Position numbers and translations under genes: made by a program
Source: Herbidospora daliensis
GTDB lineage: Bacteria > Actinomycetota > Actinomycetes > Streptosporangiales > Streptosporangiaceae
Length of the DNA stretch: 64,000 bases
NCBI RefSeq assembly: GCF_001570585.1
Contig: NZ_BBXF01000008.1
Location: 62,001-126,000, forward strand
Direction of reading: 5' to 3'
The notes under the pieces: generated by a model
Database searches by the model: none
Seen by the model: only the letters and a program-made list of their open reading frames with translations
Told to the model about the DNA's origin: nothing
In this document: piece after piece, positions 27,774 to 34,700 of the stretch
Position numbering within the stretch: position 1 is the stretch's first letter
How the letters are laid out: every line of letters starts with the position of its first letter

Positions 27774-28409
27774 TTGCTCCGCACCGCCGCCCTGGCCGCC
27801 CTGCTGCTGCTCACCGGTTGCGGCGCAGACTGGTCCGAACCCCATCCCGCCCCCAGCGCGGTCGGCGCGCTGGCCCCAGGTTTCTTCGCCGCCCGCCCCC
27901 ACCCCGAGGCGACCATCACGCCCGCGCCCGGCTCGTGGGACGCCGTCCGCCCCTCCGGCGGCTACCGCGTCGTCCTGGTCGCCGCCGGCTCCGACGCCCC
28001 GACCAAGAACCTGGTCGCCGCCGTCGAGGACTGGGCCGGCGAGGTGGACGCCGACCTGCGGACCGTCGCCATCACCCACCCGCACGACCTGGTCCCCGGC
28101 ATCACCCGGGCGCTCGACTTGAAGCCCGACCTCATCGTCAGCGCCGGCAACGACCTCATCGACCCGATGGCCCTGGTGACCGCGAGCCACCTGTCGCAGC
28201 AGTTCCTCGTCGTCGGGGCCGAACTGGCCGAGCCGACCCACAACGTGACGGCGGTCGACTGGCCGGGGGCCTCGTTCCGGGGGGAGGGGCTCGGGACGTC
28301 GTCGGCGTACGACCCGGCGTCGTTCACGCCGCAGAGGTGCGCGGCGGCGATCAGGGCGGGCGTGGCGGCGGTGCTGAACGGGCTGACGGGAATCGTCGTC
28401 TGGCTCTGA
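27774..28409 (+). CDS. Lipoprotein with BMP/periplasmic-binding-like fold
   Basis: 211 residues. The lipobox LLTGC places the lipidated Cys at residue 16. The remainder looks like an alpha/beta periplasmic-binding fold (YRVVLVAAGSD, LKPDLIVSAGNDLIDPMALV, FLVVGAEL), resembling the basic membrane protein (BMP) family, but it is short and without an ABC transporter nearby. The start is TTG 27774, supported by GGAGGA 8 bases upstream. The ribosome site lies beside the right arm of an inverted repeat (CCGGGAT near 27720 and ATCCCGG near 27755), which could modulate translation. Ligand unknown. Confidence 0.78.
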   Translation: MLRTAALAALLLLTGCGADWSEPHPAPSAVGALAPGFFAARPHPEATITPAPGSWDAVRPSGGYRVVLVAAGSDAPTKNLVAAVEDWAGEVDADLRTVAITHPHDLVPGITRALDLKPDLIVSAGNDLIDPMALVTASHLSQQFLVVGAELAEPTHNVTAVDWPGASFRGEGLGTSSAYDPASFTPQRCAAAIRAGVAAVLNGLTGIVVWL

Positions 28410-28549
28410 AACCACATGGGGCGCCGGAGACATTCCACCCGCGCCGGCCCTCACCCGGCGTGGCGGCCGCCGAACCGGCCGATCTCGGCATCCGGCCGTG
28501 ATGTCTATTAATGGTTTATATGGTGATATGGCGGGCGCGGTAATGACCA

Positions 28550-28578
28550 TTGCGTGACCGTGGGGTGGCCTTTAGTAT
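28550..28578 (+). promoter_or_regulatory. Candidate promoter of the 2-methylisoborneol operon
   Basis: A -35 box TTGCGT (28550-28555) and a -10 box TAGTAT (28573-28578) are exactly 17 bases apart in an unusually AT-rich stretch. The start codon lies about 105 bases downstream of the predicted start site. This is the best sigma-70-like match I found in the region. Confidence 0.55.
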
Positions 28579-28688
28579 TGGCGGCGAGACGGGGGATCGC
28601 TTTTCTTTTCGGGGGCCTCATTGCGCATTCTCTTGCCTATGGAAGACGTGCCGAATAGAGAATTCGGCGAATTCCAGGAGGGGGCTTG

Positions 28689-29852
28689 ATGCCTGAGACG
28701 AGCGAAACTCCATCGGTCCGGCTGCCGGGTCCCACCGGTCTCGGCACCTCCGCACTCCGCGTCCCCGCCGCCGCCGACCTGCCCGAGATCCCGGCGATCG
28801 TCGACGGGCACCAGCCGCCCTCGCCCTCGCTCGACCCGACCCTCGTCGTCCGGCGCGGGGTGACCCCGCTGCCCTACCGCGAGCGGGAGTGGGGCGACGG
28901 CAGCCACCCGCCGCTCTACGTGCCGGAGACCGTCCGGGTGAACGACGCCCTCGGCGACGAGGTCAACCGCCGGCTGGTCGCGTGGGCCGAGAGCGTCGGC
29001 CTCCACGAGGGCCGCATCGACACCTTCCGCGACACCGGGTTCGGCCGTCTCGCCACGCTGGCCCACGCCGACACCGACGAACCCGACCTGATCCTCATCG
29101 CCGCCCAGATGAACGCCGCCTGGTGGGCCGCCGACGACTACTACGCCGACGAGACCGACCTGGGGGCCACCCCGACCGAGCTGCCGCCCCGATTGGCGCT
29201 GGTCACCTCGGCGATGGACCCGCCGCCCCCGGCCGGGGCCTACACCGTCCAGCTCGAAGAGGCCATCGCGGCCGATCCGGTGCTGCGGGCGCTGCGGTCG
29301 GCCACGGCCCACCTGAGCCGCCACGCCACCCCGTCGCAGGTGATGCGGGCGTGCAACATCACCTCGCAGATGTTCGTGAGCTGGACCGCCTACGCCGCCT
29401 GGCGCTACTTCGAGGCGCCGCCTCCGGTGTGGCGCTACCTGGCGGCCCGGCAGCACGACAGCTTCTACACGTCGATGGTGCTCATCGACGTCGTGGGCGA
29501 ATACCAGCTCCCCGCAGACCTCTTCGCCGACCGGCGGTTCCACACGGCGCTCATGCAGGCCGGCACCGCCAGCGTCCTCGTCAACGACCTCTACTCGGCG
29601 GAGAAGGAGGCCGCCGACGAACTGCCCGACTCCAACGTGGTGCTGCTCATCGCCGCCGAGGAGAAATGCTCCATCCGCGAGGCCACCGAACGGACCGTTG
29701 CCCTCCACAACGACTTCGTCCGGGGTTTCGAAGCCAGCCAGAAATCATTGGCCGCCGTTCCCTCCACGGAACTCCAGCGTTTCCTGCGCGGCGCCCAGGC
29801 ATGGATGGCCGGCTGTCTCGAATGGCACGGATCCAGCGACAGGTACAGATAG
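28689..29852 (+). CDS. 2-methylisoborneol synthase (terpene cyclase)
   Basis: Class I terpene cyclase that converts 2-methylgeranyl diphosphate to the earthy odorant 2-methylisoborneol. The 387-residue protein shows the Asp-rich metal motif DDYYADE and the NSE-type metal motif NDLYSAEKE, with the family's proline-rich N-terminus, which here is shorter than in Streptomyces coelicolor. The start ATG 28689 has GGAGGGGG upstream. The methyltransferase that makes its substrate follows after 18 bases, which strongly supports the assignment. Confidence 0.92.
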   Translation: MPETSETPSVRLPGPTGLGTSALRVPAAADLPEIPAIVDGHQPPSPSLDPTLVVRRGVTPLPYREREWGDGSHPPLYVPETVRVNDALGDEVNRRLVAWAESVGLHEGRIDTFRDTGFGRLATLAHADTDEPDLILIAAQMNAAWWAADDYYADETDLGATPTELPPRLALVTSAMDPPPPAGAYTVQLEEAIAADPVLRALRSATAHLSRHATPSQVMRACNITSQMFVSWTAYAAWRYFEAPPPVWRYLAARQHDSFYTSMVLIDVVGEYQLPADLFADRRFHTALMQAGTASVLVNDLYSAEKEAADELPDSNVVLLIAAEEKCSIREATERTVALHNDFVRGFEASQKSLAAVPSTELQRFLRGAQAWMAGCLEWHGSSDRYR

Positions 29853-29870
29853 CGAAAGGAAATTCGTTCG

Positions 29871-30707
29871 GTGACCATCACCCAAAGCGATTACCAGCGC
29901 TCCGTGGCTGATTATTGGAACACCGAGAAGAACCCAGTGAATCTCCGCCTGGGGGAGGTCGACGGCATCTACCACCATCACTACGGAATCGGCGACGTCG
30001 ACTGGTCGGTCTTGGAGGGACCGAAGGAGACCCGCGAAGAGCGCATGACGAGGGAGCTCCACCGCCTGGAGTCGGCCCAGTCCGACTTCCTGCTGAGCCA
30101 CCTCGGCGACATCAAGCCCCACCACCGACTCCTCGACGCCGGTTCGGGCCGCGGCGGTTCGTCGCTGGTCGCCAATCTCCGGTTCGGTTCCCACGTCGAC
30201 GGCATCTCCATCTCCGAGTCCCAGGTCGAGTTCGCCAACGAACAGGCGAAGGTGCGCGGCGTCGACGACCGGGTGCGCTTCCACCTGCGCAACATGCTCG
30301 ACACCGGCTTCGAGACGGGCTCCTACCAGGCGATCTGGAACAACGAGAGCACCATGTACGTCGAGCTCGCCCTCCTGTTCAAGGAGCACTCGCGCCTGCT
30401 GGCGCGCGGTGGGCGCTACGTCACCATCACCGGCTGCTACAACGACGCCTACGGCCTGCCCTCGAAGGCGATCAGCCAGATCAACGCCCACTACATCTGC
30501 GACATCCATCCGCGCAGCAACTACTTCAGAGAGATGGCCAACAACCGGCTGGTGCCGGTGAGCGTCGTCGACCTGACGGCGGCCACCATCCCCTACTGGG
30601 AGCTGCGGGCCAAGTCTCACCTGGTGACGGGGATCGAGGAGGCGTTCCTGAACGCGTACAAGAACGGCAGTTTCCAGTATCTGCTGATCGCCGCCGACCG
30701 CGTCTGA
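29871..30707 (+). CDS. Geranyl diphosphate 2-C-methyltransferase
   Basis: SAM-dependent methyltransferase (278 residues) that methylates geranyl diphosphate at C2 to give the substrate of the neighbouring 2-methylisoborneol synthase. The SAM loop is LLDAGSGRGGSS, followed by VDGISISESQVEFAN and IWNNESTMYV, all typical of this family; the N-terminal YHHHYGIGDVDW segment is also characteristic. The GTG start at 29871 has AAAGGA upstream. A strong hairpin after the stop ends the two-gene operon. Confidence 0.92.
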   Translation: MTITQSDYQRSVADYWNTEKNPVNLRLGEVDGIYHHHYGIGDVDWSVLEGPKETREERMTRELHRLESAQSDFLLSHLGDIKPHHRLLDAGSGRGGSSLVANLRFGSHVDGISISESQVEFANEQAKVRGVDDRVRFHLRNMLDTGFETGSYQAIWNNESTMYVELALLFKEHSRLLARGGRYVTITGCYNDAYGLPSKAISQINAHYICDIHPRSNYFREMANNRLVPVSVVDLTAATIPYWELRAKSHLVTGIEEAFLNAYKNGSFQYLLIAADRV

Positions 30708-30730
30708 CCTGCGTCTGACCTGAGGCGCCG

Positions 30731-30759
30731 AGGGCTCCGGATCCCCCTGCCGGAGCCCT
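30731..30759 (+). terminator. Terminator of the 2-methylisoborneol operon
   Basis: Perfect 10-bp arms AGGGCTCCGG and CCGGAGCCCT around a 9-base loop, 23 bases after the methyltransferase stop and before the next ATG at 30773. Confidence 0.8.
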
Positions 30760-30772
30760 TAGTGTTGCCCGG

Positions 30773-31810
30773 ATGAACTCCTGGCGCGAGGCCCGCCGTC
30801 ACCTCAACACGAACCGCCACACCCTGGCCCAGCGGGCCGACCTGCTCTATCCCGGCCTGGCCCGGGTGGGCTCGACCCGCCTGCTGACCCAACCCGCCTG
30901 GTCGTTGCCCGAGCCGCTCGACCTGCACGAGGTGGTGCTGCGCTGGACCGACGAGGCGCCGCCGGTGGCGACGCCCGAAGGGCCGGCCTACGCCGAGGCG
31001 ATGCTCGCCCACGACAAGCCGAAGCTCTTCGAGAACCGCACCTGCTACCGCCTGCTCGACGTGACCTGGCCCGAGCTGACCTTCACGCGCGGCATGTACT
31101 TCGACGCGGTCAACGTGGGCGAGGCCATCGGCCACGAGTTCGCCGCCGCCGACCTCGCCGGGAGCGACGACCTGCCCCTGCGCGGGCGGGTGCCCGACCC
31201 GACCGACCTGCGGGCCCGCCCGGCCCATCCGGCGATCTCGATGCTGACCCTGCGCCACGACCGCGCGACCGGCGAGCTGACCTTCGTGCTCCACTGGCGC
31301 GACCCCGCGCTGGTCGCCCACGGGGGAGGGCTGTTCCAGGTGATGCCCGTCGGGGTGTTCCAGCCGTCGGAGGAGGACCCGCGGGCCGAGAGGGCCGACT
31401 TCGACCTGTGGAAGTGCGTGGTCCGCGAGTACGCCGAGGAGTTCCTCGGGCGCTCCGAGCACTACGGCCCGGACTTCGACTACGAGACCTGGCCGCTCTA
31501 CCGGCGGCTGACCGACGCCCGTGAGAGCGGCGACCTGCGGTCGCTGGTGCTCGGCGTCGGCGTCGACCCGCTCACCTTCGCCACCGACCTGCTCGCCGTC
31601 ACGGTCGTCGAGGCGCGCATCTTCGACGCCGTCTTCGGCGCGATGACCGGCGCGAACGACGAGGGGCACGCGACCAAGGGGGTTCCGTTCGACGCGGAGT
31701 CGGTCGACCGGTACGTCACCCGCGAGCCCATGCAGGCGGCCGGCGCGGCCGTGCTCGAACTCGCCTGGAATCAACTCTTGCGTGATTCCGTCACGCTGTT
31801 ACGTTCATGA
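30773..31810 (+). CDS. Uncharacterised actinobacterial protein related to XRE-regulator C-terminal regions
   Basis: 345 residues. The beginning (REARRHLNTNRHTLAQRADLLYP) and LHEVVLRWTDEAPP recall the C-terminal effector part of a family of actinobacterial proteins annotated as transcriptional regulators, but no helix-turn-helix is visible here. The middle (FTRGMYFDAVNVGEAIGHEFA, cited in part) and the end (GVPFDAESVDRYV) are well ordered and suggest a globular alpha/beta protein. ATG 30773 has no ribosome site and sits close after a terminator, so translation may be leaderless. Function unknown. Confidence 0.72.
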   Translation: MNSWREARRHLNTNRHTLAQRADLLYPGLARVGSTRLLTQPAWSLPEPLDLHEVVLRWTDEAPPVATPEGPAYAEAMLAHDKPKLFENRTCYRLLDVTWPELTFTRGMYFDAVNVGEAIGHEFAAADLAGSDDLPLRGRVPDPTDLRARPAHPAISMLTLRHDRATGELTFVLHWRDPALVAHGGGLFQVMPVGVFQPSEEDPRAERADFDLWKCVVREYAEEFLGRSEHYGPDFDYETWPLYRRLTDARESGDLRSLVLGVGVDPLTFATDLLAVTVVEARIFDAVFGAMTGANDEGHATKGVPFDAESVDRYVTREPMQAAGAAVLELAWNQLLRDSVTLLRS

Positions 31811-31850
31811 CGTCAGTAGTTTTCGGCAGCACGCCAAGAAGGGAACAACG

Positions 31851-32159
31851 TTGCTGCGTAAGCGCATCGCCGCCGTGACGGGAGCGGTCGCGGCGGCCGC
31901 CGCCGTCCCGCTCATCCTGTTCGCCGGGCCGGCCCAGGCGAACCCGACCACCCCCTACATGTGCCCGTGGATGATCGTCGACGGCACCGACACCGCCCGC
32001 TACATCCACTCGTGGGTGCAGGGCTACGGCCAGATCATCTGCCACTACAACGCCACCGCGACCATCAGCTGCCGCTGGAACGCCTACAACGGCGACCAGT
32101 GGTGGGGCTGGACCAACCCGTCGTTCTGCCCGCCGCGCGCGATCCCGACCACGCCCTGA
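31851..32159 (+). CDS. Small secreted four-cysteine protein
   Basis: 102 residues. A signal peptide (KRIAAVTGAVAAAAAVPLIL, cleavage after AQA) leaves a mature domain of about 73 residues with four cysteines (YMCPW, IICHY, ISCRW, SFCPP), likely two disulfides, and six tryptophans, several clustered in DQWWGWTNPSF. The aromatic content suggests a compact extracellular or wall-binding domain. The start is TTG 31851 with AAGGG upstream. Family not recognised. Confidence 0.72.
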   Translation: MLRKRIAAVTGAVAAAAAVPLILFAGPAQANPTTPYMCPWMIVDGTDTARYIHSWVQGYGQIICHYNATATISCRWNAYNGDQWWGWTNPSFCPPRAIPTTP

Positions 32160-32175
32160 CGGTCCGCGCCTGAGT

Positions 32176-32198
32176 GACGCTCCCGGACCGAGAGCGTC
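32176..32198. terminator. Hairpin between convergent genes
   Basis: Arms GACGCTC and GAGCGTC flank 9 bases, between the small secreted protein (stop 32159) and the HAD hydrolase (stop 32247). Further GC-rich self-complementary sequence follows to about 32235. Probable shared terminator. Confidence 0.55.
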
Positions 32199-32246
32199 CC
32201 CGCCGGGGGGCCGGCGGCCGGTCCGGGCCCCGGGGAGGTCAGGACG

Positions 32247-32888
32247 TCACGGCACGACGGTGAAGGAGAGCAGCGAGAGCGCCTCCCGGGCGTTGCACGC
32301 CACGTGTGCGGCCAGCGCCGCGACGTCGGCCGGCAGCGGGTCGCCGTGGCGGGGGATCGCCAGCACCGTCAGCCCGGCGGCGTGCGCCGAGCGGATGCCG
32401 TGGGGCGAGTCCTCGACCGCCAGGCAGTCGGCGGCCTCGACGCCGAGTTCCTGGACCGCCAGCAGGTAGGGGTCGGGCGCGGGCTTGGGCCGGTCGACGT
32501 CCTCGCCGCACACGACCACCTGGAACCGGCAGGCCAGGCCGACGTGGACGAGCACCTTCTCGACGAACCGGCGCGGGCTGGCCGAGACGAGCGCCAGCGG
32601 GCCGAAGCGTTCCGCCTCCTCCGTCAGCTCGGCGGCCCCCGGCAGCAGTTCGATGCTCTCGATCAGGTCGAGCATGTTCGCGAGGCAGCCGTCGAGCACC
32701 CGCTCGACGGGCAGCCCGCCGCACAGGGCCGAGACGTAGGCCGTCCAGCCGCCGTTGCCGTGCAGGGCCGCCGAGTCGGCCGCCGTCCAGGCGTGACCGT
32801 GGGCGGCGGTGAAGGCGGCGCAGGCCGCCGACCAGGCGCCGCCGCTGTCGATGAGGGTGTCGTCGAGGTCGAAGACGGTCGCGCGCAT
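32247..32888 (-). CDS. HAD-superfamily phosphatase (beta-phosphoglucomutase-like)
   Basis: 213-residue haloacid dehalogenase-type hydrolase. Motif I is FDLDDTLID, motif II is SAS in LALVSASPRR, motif III is the Lys of DRPKPAPDP, and motif IV is VEDSPHG. A helical cap lies between motifs I and II. The start at 32888 is one base from the ribB stop on the same strand, so the two are co-transcribed. Riboflavin synthesis needs a HAD phosphatase for the pyrimidine phosphate intermediate, so this enzyme may fill that role (inference from position only). Generic sugar phosphatase activity is the alternative. Confidence 0.85.
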   Translation of the reverse strand: MRATVFDLDDTLIDSGGAWSAACAAFTAAHGHAWTAADSAALHGNGGWTAYVSALCGGLPVERVLDGCLANMLDLIESIELLPGAAELTEEAERFGPLALVSASPRRFVEKVLVHVGLACRFQVVVCGEDVDRPKPAPDPYLLAVQELGVEAADCLAVEDSPHGIRSAHAAGLTVLAIPRHGDPLPADVAALAAHVACNAREALSLLSFTVVP

Positions 32889-32889
32889 G

Positions 32890-33519
32890 TCAGATCGCGG
32901 CCAGCTGCGGGATGGACACGAGCTTTAGATCGTGAATGTCGGCGAAGGCGCGCAGCTCGCGCAGCCGGGCCACCGACCCGTCGTCGTTGCAGACCTCGCT
33001 GAGCACGCCGACCGGCGACAACCCGGCCAGGCGCAGCAGGTCGACGGCGGCCTCGGTGTGCCCGCGCCGTTCGGCGATCCCCCCGGGACGGGCCCGCAGC
33101 GGGAACACGTGACCCGGGCGGACGAGCTGGTCGGGCCGGGTGGCGGGGTCGGCCAGCAGCCGCAGGGTGCGGGCGCGGTCGGCGGCGGAGATGCCCGACT
33201 CGATGCCCTCGCGGGCGTCGGCCGAGACCGTGTACGCCGTCTGCTCCGGATCGTCGCCGGCCGCCACCATCGGGGGCAGCTCCAGCCGCTCGGCCACCTC
33301 GGCCGCCATCGGCGCGCAGATCAGGCCGCTGGTCCAGCGGACGAAGAACGCCACGGCCTCGGCGGTGGCGAACTCGGCGGCCAGCACCAGGTCGCCCTCG
33401 TTCTCGCGGGAGGCGTCGTCGACGACGACGACCGGACGCCCCGCCTGGAGATCGGCGACGGCCGCGCTGACCTCGTCCATCCGGACGCGAAGCGCAGGCG
33501 AATGATCACTCAGAGTCAC
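32890..33519 (-). CDS. ribB: 3,4-dihydroxy-2-butanone-4-phosphate synthase
   Basis: 209 residues. Converts ribulose 5-phosphate to 3,4-dihydroxy-2-butanone 4-phosphate, the four-carbon donor for riboflavin. Family signatures are VDDASRENEGDLVLAAE (metal and substrate site), RPGHVFPLRARPGG and RRGHTEAAVDLLRLA. It is stand-alone: the GTP cyclohydrolase II half of bifunctional RibBA is absent. It is followed after one base by the HAD phosphatase. No FMN riboswitch was recognisable upstream. Confidence 0.92.
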   Translation of the reverse strand: MTLSDHSPALRVRMDEVSAAVADLQAGRPVVVVDDASRENEGDLVLAAEFATAEAVAFFVRWTSGLICAPMAAEVAERLELPPMVAAGDDPEQTAYTVSADAREGIESGISAADRARTLRLLADPATRPDQLVRPGHVFPLRARPGGIAERRGHTEAAVDLLRLAGLSPVGVLSEVCNDDGSVARLRELRAFADIHDLKLVSIPQLAAI

Positions 33520-33560
33520 GACACGGAAGCTAGCACGCCGTGAGTGTCATGGCCTGCACA

Positions 33561-33599
33561 TGACGCTTGTCACGTATGGCTGGTGTTAATCGTTTCTGG
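33561..33599 (+). promoter_or_regulatory. Conserved upstream element of precursor 1
   Basis: TGACGCTTGTCACGTATGG contains an inverted TGAC/GTCA and is followed by GGTGTTAATCGTTTCTG. The same arrangement without gaps occurs before precursor 2 (34128-34166), and related TGATG-x-x-CGTCATGG forms occur before the other four precursors. Likely operator or promoter for the leader-peptide genes; the two response regulators in the cluster are candidates to bind it. Confidence 0.55.
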
Positions 33600-33641
33600 T
33601 GACGACGGTCGAACATGGCGAATCTGGACACGTGACGAAAT

Positions 33642-33670
33642 GGCAGCGAGTAGTCCAGATGCCCGCTGCC
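33642..33670 (+). promoter_or_regulatory. 5'-leader stem-loop of precursor 1
   Basis: Arms GGCAGCGAGT and GCCCGCTGCC pair (one mismatch, one G-T) around the 9-base loop AGTCCAGAT, 48 bases before the start codon. The same loop with different but compensating arm sequence occurs at 34207-34235 and 35922-35950. That pattern suggests a structured RNA element. Confidence 0.6.
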
Positions 33671-33718
33671 GAAACCGCCGGAAACCGGTTATGCGCCGAG
33701 GCAGAAGGAGTTCCCCCA

Positions 33719-34045
33719 ATGGCCGAAAGCATTTACGTTCTTGGTGACGAAGACCGCCAGAAGTTCGCCCGCCTGATCGCCGCCGCATGGTCGGACGAAG
33801 ACGTCAAGACCCGCTTCGAGGCGGAGCCCCGCTCGGTGCTCGCCGAGTACGGCGTCGTCATCCCCGAGGGCATCCCGACCCCGCCGCTGCCCGCCCGCCC
33901 CGAGGGCGAGTTCAGCGTCGAGGAGCTGGAGATGGCGGCCGGCGCGCAGGCCGAGGGCACCGCCGGCACCGCCGGCACGCTGGGCACCATCGGCGGCTGC
34001 TTCGGCACCGCCGGCACCTACGGCTCGGCCGCCGCCGCCATGTAG
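33719..34045 (+). CDS. NHLP-type precursor peptide 1 (triplet core)
   Basis: 108 residues. The leader (MAESIYVLGDEDRQKFARLI, AAAWSDEDVKTRF, VLAEYGVVIPEG) is a nitrile-hydratase-like NHLP leader and ends near EELEMAAGA, a probable cleavage site for the C39 exporter. The core that follows is built of Gly-Thr/Cys/Ser-x units: GTA, GTA, GTL, GTI, then a lone Gly, then GCF, GTA, GTY and GSA, and ends AAAM. It has seven Thr, one Cys and one Ser, nearly all after Gly, which suits cyclodehydration to azoles or dehydration. The start ATG 33719 has GAAGGAG upstream. Followed by a strong hairpin. Confidence 0.88.
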   Translation: MAESIYVLGDEDRQKFARLIAAAWSDEDVKTRFEAEPRSVLAEYGVVIPEGIPTPPLPARPEGEFSVEELEMAAGAQAEGTAGTAGTLGTIGGCFGTAGTYGSAAAAM

Positions 34046-34061
34046 TCACGCCGGCCTGATC

Positions 34062-34098
34062 CGCCCCGGCGGCGCGGTTATTCCGCGCCTCCGGGGCG
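34062..34098 (+). terminator. Hairpin after precursor 1
   Basis: A stem of 8 + 7 pairs (CGCCCCGG and GGCGCGG with their complements, one C-T mismatch) closes the loop TTATT and is followed by TTTCG. A closely related hairpin follows precursor 2. It may end or protect the short precursor transcript. Confidence 0.8.
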
Positions 34099-34127
34099 TT
34101 TCGCATTCCGGTGTCATCGATTCCATA

Positions 34128-34166
34128 TGACGGTCATCACATGGGTCAGGTGTTAATCGATTCTGT
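34128..34166 (+). promoter_or_regulatory. Conserved upstream element of precursor 2
   Basis: TGACGGTCATCACATGGG, including the palindrome ATGACGGTCAT, followed by GGTGTTAATCGATTCTG. It aligns without gaps to 33561-33599 before precursor 1, and sits at a similar distance from the downstream stem-loop (about 48 bases). Confidence 0.55.
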
Positions 34167-34206
34167 CGGCCGCGGCCTTTCGCTGCGAATCTGAATAGGA
34201 CAGAAG

Positions 34207-34235
34207 CGCAGCGAGCAGTCCAGATGCCCGCTGCC
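34207..34235 (+). promoter_or_regulatory. 5'-leader stem-loop of precursor 2
   Basis: Arms CGCAGCGAGC and GCCCGCTGCC around the loop AGTCCAGAT, identical to the loop of precursor 1. It lies 50 bases before the start codon. Confidence 0.55.
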
Positions 34236-34285
34236 ACTCCCGTCGAATCTCGGCCGCGTGCCGAGGCGAATAAGGAGAGTGCCCG

Positions 34286-34600
34286 ATGGCCGAAAGCATC
34301 TACATTCTCGGTGACGAGGACCGCGCGAAGTTCGCCCGCCTGATCGCCGCCGCGTGGGCGGACGAGGACGTCAAGGCCCGCTTCGACGCCGAGCCCCGCG
34401 AGCTGCTCGCCGAGTACGGCGTCGTCATCCCCGAGGGCGTGCCGACCCCGCTGCTGCCCGCCCGCCCCGAGGGCGAGTTCAGCGTCGAGGACCTGCAGGT
34501 GGCGGCCGGCGCCCAGGTCGAGGGCTGCGTCGGCACCGCCGGCACGCTCGGTACCATCGGCGGCTGCGCCGGCACCGCCGGCACCTACGGCTGCGCCTGA
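34286..34600 (+). CDS. NHLP-type precursor peptide 2 (triplet core)
   Basis: 104 residues, a close paralogue of precursor 1 with nearly the same leader (MAESIYILGDEDRAKFARLI; ending EDLQVAAGA). The core reads GCV, GTA, GTL, GTI, a lone Gly, then GCA, GTA, GTY and GCA. Against precursor 1, Thr and Ser positions are replaced by Cys, keeping the Gly-x frame. Interchange of Cys with Thr/Ser at fixed positions suits a heterocyclising YcaO enzyme better than a fixed lanthionine pattern (inference). ATG 34286 has AAGGAGA upstream. It has its own operator-like element, stem-loop and terminator, so it looks like an independent transcription unit. Confidence 0.88.
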   Translation: MAESIYILGDEDRAKFARLIAAAWADEDVKARFDAEPRELLAEYGVVIPEGVPTPLLPARPEGEFSVEDLQVAAGAQVEGCVGTAGTLGTIGGCAGTAGTYGCA

Positions 34601-34611
34601 CCGAGGTGACC

Positions 34612-34650
34612 CGTCCCGGCGGCGCGGTACCGCCTGCGCGCCCCGGGACG
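34612..34650 (+). terminator. Hairpin after precursor 2
   Basis: Arms CGTCCCGG and CCGGGACG, then GGCGCG and CGCGCC, close a 10-base loop. The design matches the hairpin after precursor 1, with compensating base changes. Confidence 0.75.
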
Positions 34651-34700
34651 TTCACCGGCTGCCCGTTGCCTAAGCGGCACCGGGGGGTCATGATCCGTTT

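Noticed and set aside
27571-28122. A 183-codon plus-strand frame over the lipoprotein start
   Set aside because: The overlapping frame from TTG 27774 has a lipobox and an ideal ribosome site, while this one is Pro/Arg-rich without motifs.
33520-33600. FMN riboswitch before ribB
   Set aside because: No conserved RFN-element helices could be found on the minus strand upstream of the start.
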